From UMGS1279 sp045577695 (GTDB lineage: Bacteria > Bacillota > Clostridia > Oscillospirales > Acutalibacteraceae): 64,000 nt of DNA. The position numbers and the translations under genes are program-made. Positions within the stretch are counted from its first letter, which is position 1, and each line of letters begins with the position of its first letter. The notes beneath the pieces were generated by a model. It worked only from the letters and a program-made list of their open reading frames with translations, searched no databases and was not told where the DNA came from. The stretch spans positions 3,270 to 67,269 of the forward strand of contig JAZNIW010000003.1 in NCBI GenBank assembly GCA_045577695.1, read 5' to 3'. Below are positions 25,901-34,438 of the stretch, piece by piece.

Positions 25901-27064
25901 TTATCGTTTTCTTAAAATTTCTTCGTAGCGTGCATAGGCGCGATCCACCGATTCTTCCCAAGAAAAATACAGTTTTTCACCGGCCGTCTTGCCGAGTTTT
26001 TTAAAGGCATCGGCACGAACTAATTCAAGAATGCGTTTAGCGCCACTTTCCGGCGTCTCATCCGTTAAGATACCGGAAACACCATCTTCCACACCCTCGG
26101 CCGGACAACTCCCTTTCACCAACCAAGAGGGGCAATCGCAAGCCGCCGCCTCCAAAACAACCAATCCGGAAGTATCATAAGTGGAGGGGAATAAAAACAA
26201 ATCCGACACACTGAAAAAAGCGCGCACCTTTTCTCGATCATAAATTGTACCGGTGAAAACAGTTTGACTTTCCAAGCCAATGACTTTTGCATATTGTTCG
26301 ATTGCCGGACGGTCCGGCCCATCCCCTACCAAAAAGGCCTGAAATTCCACACCGGCCTTTTTTAGTTCTTTTAAGGTATCTAATATCAACTTAACGTTTT
26401 TATGCCAAATCATCCGCCCAACAAATAAAAAAGTGTGGTTTTTAGGGTTAATATTATACATCCGCACCAATTCGTTTATAACGGATTGGTCTGCCTTTCC
26501 TTTTTTAAAATCGGTACCATTGGGCATAACCAAATAATCTCCGTGATAACCGAAGTTACGCAAACTTTTCCCCGCACCCTCGGAAACCACCCATACTTCG
26601 TCGGCCGAACGAATATTATTCAAAACAAAATGATGGGCAATTTTTTTTAACCGTCGATTGTGTACGTACTTGTCCAAATCTATATCAAACTTAGTGTGAT
26701 AGGTAAGAATAACCGGACGGCGATTTTTCTTTAAATAGGTATTGTTGATTTGTTTTGCCATCACCGACGAAGCAAAGGGACAATGCACGTGCAGAATATC
26801 CATTTCCCTCCGTTTGAGTTCTGCCAAAGAAACGGGTGAAAACGGATTGCCGACGCGATAGGGCATTTTACCGCGAAAATTTAGCGAAGAATAACGAAAC
26901 ACCTCGTAAGGGTAGGTATCGATTACGTGGGGATACTCCGGTGTAATAACAATCGGAGTTCCATATTTACGATGAATAATATTCGCATAATTAAAGACGG
27001 CGTTGGCTACTCCATCAATGGTAGGTGGAAAGGAATCATTTAATAATCCAATTTTCAAGGTCAT
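25901..27064 (-). CDS. GT4-family glycosyltransferase
   Basis: The 387-residue protein starts LKIGLLNDSFPPTIDGVANAV, whose first part is typical of GT4 enzymes acting on lipid acceptors. The C-terminal GT-B domain has FLFVGRMIWHKN, LVGDGPDR and the nucleotide-sugar-binding PSTYDTSGLVVLEAAACDCP region, with the E-x7-E pair modified. Close relatives include 1,2-diacylglycerol 3-glucosyltransferases, so membrane glycolipid synthesis is plausible but unproven. It is a single gene with AAAGGAG as ribosome site. Confidence 0.85.
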   Translation of the reverse strand: MTLKIGLLNDSFPPTIDGVANAVFNYANIIHRKYGTPIVITPEYPHVIDTYPYEVFRYSSLNFRGKMPYRVGNPFSPVSLAELKRREMDILHVHCPFASSVMAKQINNTYLKKNRRPVILTYHTKFDIDLDKYVHNRRLKKIAHHFVLNNIRSADEVWVVSEGAGKSLRNFGYHGDYLVMPNGTDFKKGKADQSVINELVRMYNINPKNHTFLFVGRMIWHKNVKLILDTLKELKKAGVEFQAFLVGDGPDRPAIEQYAKVIGLESQTVFTGTIYDREKVRAFFSVSDLFLFPSTYDTSGLVVLEAAACDCPSWLVKGSCPAEGVEDGVSGILTDETPESGAKRILELVRADAFKKLGKTAGEKLYFSWEESVDRAYARYEEILRKR

Positions 27065-27169
27065 TGTCTTTCTCCTTTGGGAAAATCATATTTATATGAT
27101 ATCACGAGAATCCACAATTTGCAATCAATTTTTCGACGATTTTTTCTCCGAAAAATCTGTAAAAAAGGA

Positions 27170-27198
27170 TTGATTTTCACATAAGACGATGATATAAT
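27170..27198 (+). promoter_or_regulatory. Sigma-A promoter of the oxaloacetate decarboxylase operon
   Basis: TTGATT (27170-27175) is 17 bp from a perfect TATAAT (27193-27198). Two further TTATAAT copies follow within 25 bp, giving a triple -10-like run through 27218. The leader to oadG is about 130 nt. The promoter region also contains the upstream space of the divergent glycosyltransferase. Confidence 0.7.
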
Positions 27199-27337
27199 GG
27201 TTATAATTGGATTATAATGGCGTAAAAGGTGCTTTTTAACACAAATTTGGTCTATATCTTCTTTCTTGTGCCATACTTCTCGACCGATTAAAAAAGCATC
27301 ATCCATAATCGTCTTTTATGGAGTGGAGGTGTAAAAA

Positions 27338-27625
27338 ATGAACAATAGCTTAGTTGTTATCATTGGAATAGGAACGGTATTTATCGGCTTAATTTCAATC
27401 GTTATTCTTTGCAAAATTGTCAGCTGGTGTTGTCAGATAAAAAGCAAAAATAGTGATGTGCCTTACGAATCGGAAACGGTAATTCCTGCCCCCGTTTCGG
27501 CTCCGACGAAAAAAGCTGAGATTCCGAATCGTCGTGAAGTGGTTGCCGCCATCGCCACTGCCATTGCGGAAGACCTCGGCACCGATGTTTCGGCTATTCG
27601 CATTTTATCAATTGAAGCCCTGTAA
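27338..27625 (+). CDS. oadG: Oxaloacetate decarboxylase gamma-like subunit (OadG)
   Basis: The 95-residue protein has one N-terminal membrane helix (VVIIGIGTVFIGLISIVILC) and a short Ala/Pro-containing linker. It ends in the REVVAAIATAIAEDLGTD segment typical of the gamma chain of Na+-pumping decarboxylases. The gamma chain anchors the alpha subunit to the membrane complex. It is the first gene after the promoter, with GGAGGTG as ribosome site. Confidence 0.88.
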   Translation: MNNSLVVIIGIGTVFIGLISIVILCKIVSWCCQIKSKNSDVPYESETVIPAPVSAPTKKAEIPNRREVVAAIATAIAEDLGTDVSAIRILSIEAL

Positions 27626-27664
27626 ACAAAAAATTCTTAGTATATTTATAAGGAGAATACTCAA

Positions 27665-28045
27665 ATGAAAAACTATAAAGTAAATGTTAACGGAACCGAA
27701 TATAAAGTTTCGATTGAACTCATCAGCGAAACAGAGGCTGCCGCTCCTGTTGCCGCCGCTGCTCCCGCTGCTCCTACTGCTCCTGCTGCTCCTGCTGCTC
27801 CTGCTGCTCCCGCTACAGCTGCTCCCGCCGGCGGCGAAAAAATCAACGCTCCTATGCCGGGCAACATTCTTTCGGTTAACGTCAACGTTGGTGACACTGT
27901 AAAAAAAGGTGACGTTTTAATGATTTTAGAAGCTATGAAAATGGAAAATGAAATCTGCTCTCCGGTGGATGGCAAAGTGACCTTTATCGGCGTTTCAAAA
28001 GGTGCTATTGTTGAAACCGGTGCCTCCCTTTGTGTCATTGAATAA
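27665..28045 (+). CDS. Biotin carboxyl carrier protein of the decarboxylase
   Basis: The 126-residue protein consists of a short N-terminal beta segment, a flexible Ala/Pro linker (about residues 28-55) and a biotinyl domain. The biotinylation motif EAMKMEN carries the lysine at about residue 92. Biotin on this lysine carries CO2 from the OadA transferase to the OadB membrane decarboxylase. In many species this domain is fused to OadA; here it is separate. Ribosome site AAGGAG. Confidence 0.93.
   Translation: MKNYKVNVNGTEYKVSIELISETEAAAPVAAAAPAAPTAPAAPAAPAAPATAAPAGGEKINAPMPGNILSVNVNVGDTVKKGDVLMILEAMKMENEICSPVDGKVTFIGVSKGAIVETGASLCVIE
27761..27814 (+). repeat. Six tandem 9-bp units in the biotin-carrier linker
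   Basis: Six consecutive 9-bp units of the form GCTCCTGCT, some with one or two changes, start at 27761, 27770, 27779, 27788, 27797 and 27806. Each encodes Ala-Pro-Ala or Ala-Pro-Thr. Slippage here would change linker length without a frameshift. Confidence 0.85.
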
Positions 28046-28077
28046 GAGTAAATCCTTTATTTAGGAGATAAAGAAGA

Positions 28078-29274
28078 ATGGATAAAGTAATTGAGTTTTT
28101 AAAACAAAGCGGATTTTACGCCTTATTTGGCAATTTCGCCGAAAACTGGGGCTATTTAATTATGATAGGTGTTTCCCTGTTTTTGTTGTGGCTTGCCATT
28201 CATAAAAAGTTTGAACCCCTTTTGTTGGTGGGTATTGCTTTTGGTATGTTTTTAACCAACTTAACAGCTATGGTCCCCGGTTCACAAATGTATCACGCCG
28301 ATTTATGGAGTCAGTTTATGAATCACAAAATCGGCTACGGTGATATTTTAATTCAAGGCGGTTTGTTAGATTATTTGTACATCGGTGTTAAAACCTGCAT
28401 CTATCCCTGTCTTATCTTTTTAGGCATTGGTGCAATGACCGACTTTGGCCCCTTAATTTCAAATCCTAAATCCCTTTTGCTTGGCGCTGCAGCCCAAGTT
28501 GGTATTTTTGTTACCTTTATTGCTTGTGTTTGGCTTGGATTCCCACAAGAAGCTGCCGCCTCTATTGGCATTATCGGTGGCGCCGACGGCCCGACTGCTA
28601 TCTACACCACCTCCAAACTCTTCCCCGATTTGCTAGGCCCAATTGCGGTTGCCGCCTATTCCTATATGGCGTTGGTGCCGGTAATTCAACCCCCTATTAT
28701 GAAGGCTCTTACCACAAAAAAAGAACGTGGCATTGTGATGAAACAGCTTCGTAATGTTTCCAAAACCGAAAAAATCCTTTTCCCCGTTATTGTTACCTTG
28801 TTTGTTGCCTTGCTGGTCCCCTCGGCCACTCCGTTAGTTGGTTGCTTAATGCTTGGTAACCTATGGAAAGAATCGGGCGTTTGCGAGCGTTTGCGTTTGA
28901 CAGCACAAAATGAACTGATGAATATTGTTACCATTATGCTGGGCGTTTCGGTTGGCGCTACCGCTACCGCCAACACCTTCTTGAATCCCCAAACCCTCAA
29001 AATCTTAGCTATGGGTATTATTGCCTTTGGTCTTGGTACGGCCAGCGGTGTTTTACTTGCGAAATTTATGAACCTTTTCCTAAAAGAAAAAATCAATCCG
29101 TTGATTGGTTCGGCCGGCGTTTCGGCTGTACCGATGGCCGCTCGTGTTTCGCAGATGGTTGGCCAACAGGAAAACCCCTCAAACTTTTTATTGATGCACG
29201 CGATGGGTCCCAATGTAGCCGGCGTTATCGGCTCAGCTATTGCCGCCGGCGCTTTGATTGCACTATTTGGATAA
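28078..29274 (+). CDS. oadB: Sodium-translocating decarboxylase beta subunit (OadB/GcdB type)
   Basis: The 398-residue membrane protein has about nine to eleven hydrophobic segments and the two family motifs: GIIGGADGPTAIYTTS near residue 163, with the aspartate implicated in Na+ binding, and QQENPSNFLLMHAMGPNVAG near residue 362. It decarboxylates carboxybiotin and exports Na+. It is about 35 residues shorter than the Klebsiella protein, as in other Firmicutes. Ribosome site TTAGGAG. Confidence 0.95.
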   Translation: MDKVIEFLKQSGFYALFGNFAENWGYLIMIGVSLFLLWLAIHKKFEPLLLVGIAFGMFLTNLTAMVPGSQMYHADLWSQFMNHKIGYGDILIQGGLLDYLYIGVKTCIYPCLIFLGIGAMTDFGPLISNPKSLLLGAAAQVGIFVTFIACVWLGFPQEAAASIGIIGGADGPTAIYTTSKLFPDLLGPIAVAAYSYMALVPVIQPPIMKALTTKKERGIVMKQLRNVSKTEKILFPVIVTLFVALLVPSATPLVGCLMLGNLWKESGVCERLRLTAQNELMNIVTIMLGVSVGATATANTFLNPQTLKILAMGIIAFGLGTASGVLLAKFMNLFLKEKINPLIGSAGVSAVPMAARVSQMVGQQENPSNFLLMHAMGPNVAGVIGSAIAAGALIALFG

Positions 29275-29312
29275 ATCGATAGACTGTGGTTTGTAAGGAA
29301 AGGAATTTTATC

Positions 29313-30710
29313 ATGTCTAAATTACACATTACCGATACCATTCTTCGTGACGCCCATCAATCTCAGGCCGCCACTCGAATGAAAGTGGAAGATATGCTTC
29401 CGGCCTGCTCTGTTTTGGATGAGATGGGTTACTGGTCACTGGAATGTTGGGGCGGTGCCACCTTTGATAGCTGTATGCGTTTTCTTGAGGAAGACCCGTG
29501 GGAGCGTTTGCGTGCCCTTAAAAAAGCTATGCCGAACACCAAATTACAGATGTTGTTGCGCGGTCAAAATATTTTAGGCTATAAACATTATGCCGACGAT
29601 GTAGTTGACGCTTTTGTAAAAAAAGCCATTGAAAACGGCATTGATATCATCCGAGTTTTTGATGCCCTGAATGACACCCGTAATATGGAACAAGCAATGA
29701 AGAGCATTAAAAAATACGGCGGTATTTGCGAAGCGGCTATCAGTTACACCATCAGCCCCGTACACAACGAAGAATATTTTATTCAACTGGCGAAAAAATT
29801 GCAGGATATGGGCGCCGATACCATCTGTATTAAGGATATGGCAAACTTGTTATTGCCGGTAGATGCCTACAATCTTGTAAAAAAATTAAAGGAAGTTATT
29901 ACGGTTCCGATTCACCTGCATACTCACAACACCACCGGCACCGGTGATATGACCAACTTGATGGCCGCTTGGGCCGGTGTTGATATTGTAGACTGTGCCC
30001 TCTCCCCCCTTGGAAATGGTACAGCGCAACCCGCTACCGAATCCTTGGTTGCTACTTTGAAAGGCACAGAGCGTGACACCGGCTTAGATTTGGAAAAACT
30101 CAGTGAAGCCGCCGTTCATTTCCGTTCAGTTGCCAACAAACTCAAGGAAGAAGGAAGTCTTGACCCCAAGGTTCTTAATGTGGATACCAACACCTTGTTG
30201 TATCAAGTACCGGGCGGTATGCTCTCCAACCTAATTTCGCAGTTAAAACAAGCCAATGCCGAAGATAAATACTATGACGTATTGGCTGAAATCCCACGCG
30301 TTCGTGAAGATTTCGGTTATCCGCCTTTGGTTACGCCAACCAGTCAAATCGTTGGATCACAGGCGGTGTTGAACGTACTTTCGGGCGAACGTTATAAGAT
30401 GGTCACCAAAGAATCCAAAGGGTTGCTCCGTGGTGAATACGGACAGGTACCCGGCAAGGTGAACGAAGAAGTTCGCAAGAAAGCCATCGGTAATGACGAA
30501 GTCATTACCTGCCGTCCTGCAGATTTGCTGGAACCCGAAATGGAAAAATATCGCGAAGAATCCAAAGATTTGGCTCGTTGCGAAGAAGATGTACTCAGCT
30601 ACGCCCTCTTCCCACAGGTAGCCGCCAAATTCTTGGCAGAACGCAACCAAAAATTAGATAACCCCGATGGAGAAGTAACCACTTTATTGGTACAAGATCT
30701 TTCGGAATGA
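29313..30710 (+). CDS. oadA: Oxaloacetate decarboxylase alpha subunit, carboxyltransferase without biotin domain
   Basis: The 465-residue protein matches the carboxyltransferase part of OadA and pyruvate carboxylase: DTILRDAHQSQAATRM at the N-terminus with the metal-binding aspartate, IRVFDALND, CIKDMANLL with the reactive lysine, and the metal ligands in PIHLHTHNTTG. It transfers the carboxyl group of oxaloacetate to biotin, releasing pyruvate. The C-terminal biotin domain found in many OadA proteins is absent. The ATG at 29313 is preferred over one nine codons upstream because AAGGAAAGGA precedes it. Confidence 0.93.
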   Translation: MSKLHITDTILRDAHQSQAATRMKVEDMLPACSVLDEMGYWSLECWGGATFDSCMRFLEEDPWERLRALKKAMPNTKLQMLLRGQNILGYKHYADDVVDAFVKKAIENGIDIIRVFDALNDTRNMEQAMKSIKKYGGICEAAISYTISPVHNEEYFIQLAKKLQDMGADTICIKDMANLLLPVDAYNLVKKLKEVITVPIHLHTHNTTGTGDMTNLMAAWAGVDIVDCALSPLGNGTAQPATESLVATLKGTERDTGLDLEKLSEAAVHFRSVANKLKEEGSLDPKVLNVDTNTLLYQVPGGMLSNLISQLKQANAEDKYYDVLAEIPRVREDFGYPPLVTPTSQIVGSQAVLNVLSGERYKMVTKESKGLLRGEYGQVPGKVNEEVRKKAIGNDEVITCRPADLLEPEMEKYREESKDLARCEEDVLSYALFPQVAAKFLAERNQKLDNPDGEVTTLLVQDLSE

Positions 30711-30723
30711 TTGATTTGATTTG

Positions 30724-30757
30724 GACTATCACTACCGTGTAGTGATAGTCTTTTTTG
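30724..30757 (+). terminator. Terminator of the oxaloacetate decarboxylase operon
   Basis: GACTATCACTA (30724-30734) pairs perfectly with TAGTGATAGTC (30740-30750), followed by TTTTTT. It begins 13 bp past the oadA stop. Confidence 0.9.
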
Positions 30758-30760
30758 TTT

Positions 30761-31026
30761 ATTAAGGTAGGAAATGGATAATATATCTTTAGAAATTAGG
30801 TAAAGGAAATCCCCTATAAAGTTTATACAAGTCCGGTGAAACAGATAAAAACGCCCTCTCTTATTATAGAATAAAAGGAAACGACCAAACAATGTGAAAA
30901 TAATAATTAAAAACAAACTTAACTTCTCTAAAAAAACAGAATATGCCTCATATGGCTTTTTCTATCTATTGTACAGGCGGAAACTGTTCATATATCCACA
31001 AATGGTGGGGGGAGATTTTTTTTGAA
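30761..31026. other. AT-rich spacer with no recognisable gene
   Basis: About 265 bp between the decarboxylase terminator and the dyad before the packaging cassette (317 bp to the first gene). I find only very short frames and no RNA gene or strong promoter. A TTGTAC at 30969 has no convincing -10 at the right distance. It may be a decayed flank of the phage cassette. Confidence 0.5.
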
Positions 31027-31064
31027 TTTTACTATAATACACTCGAACGTTCAATATAGTAAAA
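31027..31064 (+). promoter_or_regulatory. Dyad overlapping a -10 before the phage packaging cassette
   Basis: TTTTACTATA (31027-31036) and TATAGTAAAA (31055-31064) form a perfect 10-bp inverted repeat. The left arm overlaps a TATAAT (31033-31038). Between the arms lies the palindrome GAACGTTC (31045-31052). No good -35 is present 17 bp upstream, so the site may be an operator or need an activator. The cassette's first ATG is 14 bp beyond. Confidence 0.5.
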
Positions 31065-31077
31065 GGGAAGTGATATT

Positions 31078-31359
31078 ATGTCGGATGACGCGAAGGCGTC
31101 AAAAAGAAAAAGCAAGAAAGGTCGTTCGGTAAAAAGCAAAAAAAGCCGCACAAAAAACTTAATGTTGGCGGCCGATAGTGCTATTGAACGGCTGGAAGCC
31201 ATCACGAGACCGGGCGGTGAGATTGAACAAATGGATATCAAAGAATTGAAAAATTTGATTTCATCCATCCGCGACCTTGCCAGTGTAACCGGTGAATTAA
31301 AAGAAGAAAAAGAACGTGGCGGTGTGATTGTTTTGCCGGAGGTACCGCCGGATGAATAA
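31078..31359 (+). CDS. Small terminase-like protein of the packaging cassette
   Basis: The 93-residue protein has a very basic N-terminus (lysine-rich over residues 6-26) followed by two predicted helices (NLMLAADSAIERLEAI and IKELKNLISSIRDLASV). I do not recognise a helix-turn-helix. Assignment as terminase small subunit rests on position: it overlaps the large terminase start by 8 bp, so the two are translationally coupled. Such small proteins recognise phage DNA and regulate the large subunit. AGGGAAGTGAT precedes the ATG. Confidence 0.5.
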   Translation: MSDDAKASKRKSKKGRSVKSKKSRTKNLMLAADSAIERLEAITRPGGEIEQMDIKELKNLISSIRDLASVTGELKEEKERGGVIVLPEVPPDE

Positions 31360-32788
31360 TCTTTATACCGTATGGAAGCCGCAGAAAAAACAAGCCCTTT
31401 TTCTAGCAAGACCCGAATACGAATGTCTGTACGGCGGGGCGGCCGGCGGCGGAAAAAGCGATGCTTTACTGGTTGAAGCCTTGCGGCAGGTTTCGATACC
31501 GCATTATACTGCATTGATTCTACGAAAAACCGTTCCGCAACTAAGTGAGTTAATTGACCGCAGCCGTCGACTTTACACGGCCGCATTCCCCAAAGCTGTC
31601 TATCACGCTACCGAACGATATTGGTTGTTTCCATCGGGCGCAAAAATCTATTTCGGCAGTATGCAACACCCCAAGGATCGAATCAATTATCAAGGAAAGC
31701 GCTATGATTTCATCGGTTTTGACGAGCTCACCCACTTCACTTTTGAGGAATATAGTTATATGTTTTCTCGGAATCGTCCCAGTGGTGCCGGAACCCGCGT
31801 ATATATACGTGCCACAACCAATCCGGGAGGCGTGGGACACGGATGGGTAAAGGAGCGATTTATCACCCCTGCGCCTCCCCTTACTCCTATTGCCGAGGAT
31901 TATTCGATAATAACCCCAAAAGGCGAAACGGTCATTATGACCCGAAAACGAATTTTCGTTCCTTCTACCGTATTCGACAATCCGATTTTACTTCAAAACA
32001 ATCCGGCCTACTTAGCGACCCTTGCCATGCTTCCCGAAGCCGATAAAAATGCCCTTTTATACGGAAGTTGGGATAGCTTTGACGGACAGGTCTTTACCGA
32101 ATGGCGCAACGACCCTATGCATTATAAAGATATGCTCTTTACTCACGTAATTGAGCCCTTTTCAATCCCGAAATACTGGACCATTTATCGCGGTTTTGAT
32201 TTTGGTTATACCCGACCGTTTAGCGTCGGCTGGTATGCTGCTGATATGGACGGACGTTTGTTTCGTATTCGAGAATATTACGGATGTACCGGAACCCCCA
32301 ATCAAGGCGTGTGTATGGAGCCGTCGCAAATTGCCGAACAAATCAAATCCATTGAAGAAAATGACCCGAATTTAAAGGGCAGAAATATCATTGGTATTGC
32401 AGACCCTTCGATTTTCGATGGTTCTCGCGGACGTTCGGTCGCCGAGGTAATGGAAAAAAGCGGTGTATATTTTCGACCGGGCGATAACGCCCGTATCGCC
32501 GGCAAAATGCAATATCATTATCGGTTGGCCTTCAGCCAAGAAGGAATTCCCATGTTGTATATCTTCAACACCTGCAAGCACTTCATTCGTACCGTACCAA
32601 CGCTTTGTTATGATACTTGCAATGTAGAAGATATCAATTCGGCCGCCGAAGACCACATTTATGATGAATGTCGGTATGTCTTAATGCACATTCCCATCAA
32701 GGCAAGACAGGATTTTCGAAAAACGAAAGTTCCTGAATTTTCCCCCTTATCGACGGAAAATCAAAAGGTAAAATTTTTACGAATCTAA
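31352..32788 (+). CDS. Phage terminase large subunit
   Basis: The 478-residue protein has the packaging ATPase motifs: Walker A YGGAAGGGKSDALL near residue 28 and Walker B FIGFDELTHF near 127. It also has an RNase H-like nuclease domain with acidic residues in FDFGYTRPFSVGWY (about 282), IADPSIFD (about 350) and EDHIYDECRY (about 433). All catalytic elements appear intact. It would cut concatemers and pump DNA into a procapsid through the portal. I chose the ATG at 31352, inside the end of the upstream gene, over an earlier in-frame start. Confidence 0.9.
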   Translation: MNNLYTVWKPQKKQALFLARPEYECLYGGAAGGGKSDALLVEALRQVSIPHYTALILRKTVPQLSELIDRSRRLYTAAFPKAVYHATERYWLFPSGAKIYFGSMQHPKDRINYQGKRYDFIGFDELTHFTFEEYSYMFSRNRPSGAGTRVYIRATTNPGGVGHGWVKERFITPAPPLTPIAEDYSIITPKGETVIMTRKRIFVPSTVFDNPILLQNNPAYLATLAMLPEADKNALLYGSWDSFDGQVFTEWRNDPMHYKDMLFTHVIEPFSIPKYWTIYRGFDFGYTRPFSVGWYAADMDGRLFRIREYYGCTGTPNQGVCMEPSQIAEQIKSIEENDPNLKGRNIIGIADPSIFDGSRGRSVAEVMEKSGVYFRPGDNARIAGKMQYHYRLAFSQEGIPMLYIFNTCKHFIRTVPTLCYDTCNVEDINSAAEDHIYDECRYVLMHIPIKARQDFRKTKVPEFSPLSTENQKVKFLRI

Positions 32789-32800
32789 AGGATGAAAGCT

Positions 32801-34375
32801 ATGAAAAAGAAAACAAAAAAAGAGATTATCGGGCTTTCTAATATTAAGGAAGCCTATGAACTCTTGCTTTCCTACAAAGAGCGAAAACGCGCCTTAGAAA
32901 AGCGCATTGTGGAAAACGAAGAATGGTATAAACTTCGGTGTTGTGCCACCCATTCGCCCGAGCAGGAAACCAATCAAAACTCGGCTTGGTTGTTCAATTC
33001 CATCATTAACAAGCACGCCGATGCGATGGACTCTTATCCAGAGCCAAATGTATTGCCGCGCGAAGAAGCGGACGAAGAAGAAGCGAAGCGCCTCTCTTCC
33101 ATCCTACCGGTTATTTTAGAACAGCGTGGTTTTGAACAAACCTACTCAGATGTGTGGTGGTACAAACTAAAAACAGGAACCGGTGTTTATGGTGTTTTTT
33201 GGAATAACGAGTTAGAGGGCGGTTTGGGGGATATTGATATTCGCCAACTGGATATTTTAAACCTTTTTTGGGCACCCGGTATCAAGTATATCGAAGAATC
33301 CCCCCATTTATTCTATGCAACGGCTGTGGATAAAAAGAGGTTTTTAGAAGAGTATCCACTGGCCGCCGAACACATCAAAAACAGCGGCGAAATGCTGGAA
33401 GCCTATCGATTGGAAGACGGTCTGCCCGATCAAGATAAAATTCTGGTTATTGACTGGTACTACAAAAAGAAGATTGGCGGAAAAACCTTGCTTCACTACG
33501 CCAAATTTGCCGGTGAATACTTAATCTTCGCCTCAGAAAATGAAGAGGCATATCAAGAAAATGGATTCTACGACCACGGGCGTTATCCTGTGGTGTTAGA
33601 TACTCTCTTTGTCACCGAGGGCTCACCGGCAGGATTCGGTTATATTGACGTGATGAAAGGATGTCAAAGCTCTATCGACCGCCTCGATCATTGCATTGAA
33701 CGAAATGCCTTAATGAGCGAAACACCGCGTTGGTTTATCAGCGATGCCGCCGGCATCAATGAGGAGGAATATGCTGATTGGTCCCGTCCGTTTATCCATA
33801 CCACCGGACGAATCGATGACCAAACGGTAAAGCAAGTAAAGATAGATAATATTTCATCCACCGCCCTTTCCCTTTTGGATTTTAAGGTGAACGAGCTGAA
33901 AGAAACCTCCGGAAACAGAGATTTTTCACAAGGTTCTACTAATTTTGGGGTAACAGCTGCTTCGGCCATTTTGGCCCTGCAAGAAGCCGGTGGTAAACTC
34001 TCACGCGATATGATAAAATCCGCCTTTCGGGCATATTCTCATATCTGCTATTTGATGGTAGAATTGATACATCAATTCTACACCGAGCCGCGCACTTTTC
34101 GTATTTTAGGAAAAAACGGAAAAAAGGAATATTTGGTTTATTCCGGCGACCCCCTTTCTTTGGATCCTTCTTCAATGAAGACCTCTTCGGTATTTGATAT
34201 CCAAATTGTGCCACAAAAGCAAAATCCATATCAAAAGATTCAACAAAACGAACTTGCTAAGGAATTGTTTTCTCTTGGTATGATGGACCCCGCCCGCCGC
34301 GAGGAAGCAATTTTAGCCATCTCATTAATGGATTTCAACGGCAAAGAAGCACTTCTGGCAAAATTATCCGAATAA
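32801..34375 (+). CDS. Phage portal protein
   Basis: The 524-residue protein has the features of a portal that follows this class of large terminase. The N-terminal region runs through WYKLRCC, NSIINKHADAMDSYPEPNV and a WWYKLKTGTGVYGVFW strand. The central part has DVMKGCQSSIDRLDHCIERNAL, cited as a landmark, and there is a long helical C-terminal stem segment around TAASAILALQEAGGKLS. Portals form the dodecameric DNA gate of the capsid. A start three codons earlier at 32792 is possible; AAAGGATG favours 32801. No protease, scaffold or capsid gene follows; a terminator comes 6 bp after the stop. Confidence 0.75.
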   Translation: MKKKTKKEIIGLSNIKEAYELLLSYKERKRALEKRIVENEEWYKLRCCATHSPEQETNQNSAWLFNSIINKHADAMDSYPEPNVLPREEADEEEAKRLSSILPVILEQRGFEQTYSDVWWYKLKTGTGVYGVFWNNELEGGLGDIDIRQLDILNLFWAPGIKYIEESPHLFYATAVDKKRFLEEYPLAAEHIKNSGEMLEAYRLEDGLPDQDKILVIDWYYKKKIGGKTLLHYAKFAGEYLIFASENEEAYQENGFYDHGRYPVVLDTLFVTEGSPAGFGYIDVMKGCQSSIDRLDHCIERNALMSETPRWFISDAAGINEEEYADWSRPFIHTTGRIDDQTVKQVKIDNISSTALSLLDFKVNELKETSGNRDFSQGSTNFGVTAASAILALQEAGGKLSRDMIKSAFRAYSHICYLMVELIHQFYTEPRTFRILGKNGKKEYLVYSGDPLSLDPSSMKTSSVFDIQIVPQKQNPYQKIQQNELAKELFSLGMMDPARREEAILAISLMDFNGKEALLAKLSE

Positions 34376-34381
34376 ATGTTA

Positions 34382-34430
34382 AAAAAAGATTGGTTTTCCC
34401 ATTACAGGAAAACCAATCTTTTTCTTTTTT
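34382..34430. terminator. Bidirectional terminator between the portal gene and tsf
   Basis: A perfect stem of about 17 bp (core AAGATTGGTTTTCC with GGAAAACCAATCTT) within 34382-34422 is flanked by an A-run on the left and a T-run on the right. It can end the rightward cassette and the leftward rpsB-tsf transcript. Confidence 0.9.
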
Positions 34431-34438
34431 AATAGGAC

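Noticed and set aside
27061..27306. 81-codon minus-strand frame upstream of the glycosyltransferase
   Set aside because: It lies over the oadG promoter, has no recognisable domain or good ribosome site, and composition is that of AT-rich intergenic DNA.
27673..28038. 121-codon antisense frame across the biotin carrier gene
   Set aside because: It is the Ala-rich shadow of the GC-biased repeat linker; the sense gene is certain.
30599..30916. 105-codon minus-strand frame over the oadA end and terminator
   Set aside because: It runs through a strong terminator hairpin and the oadA coding end, with no recognisable protein.
31045..31052. LexA (DinR) box before the phage cassette
   Set aside because: GAAC and GTTC are adjacent; the known Firmicutes box has four bases between the halves.
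31032..31586. 184-codon minus-strand frame over the terminase genes
   Set aside because: It is a shadow of two coupled sense genes with clear motifs and ribosome sites.
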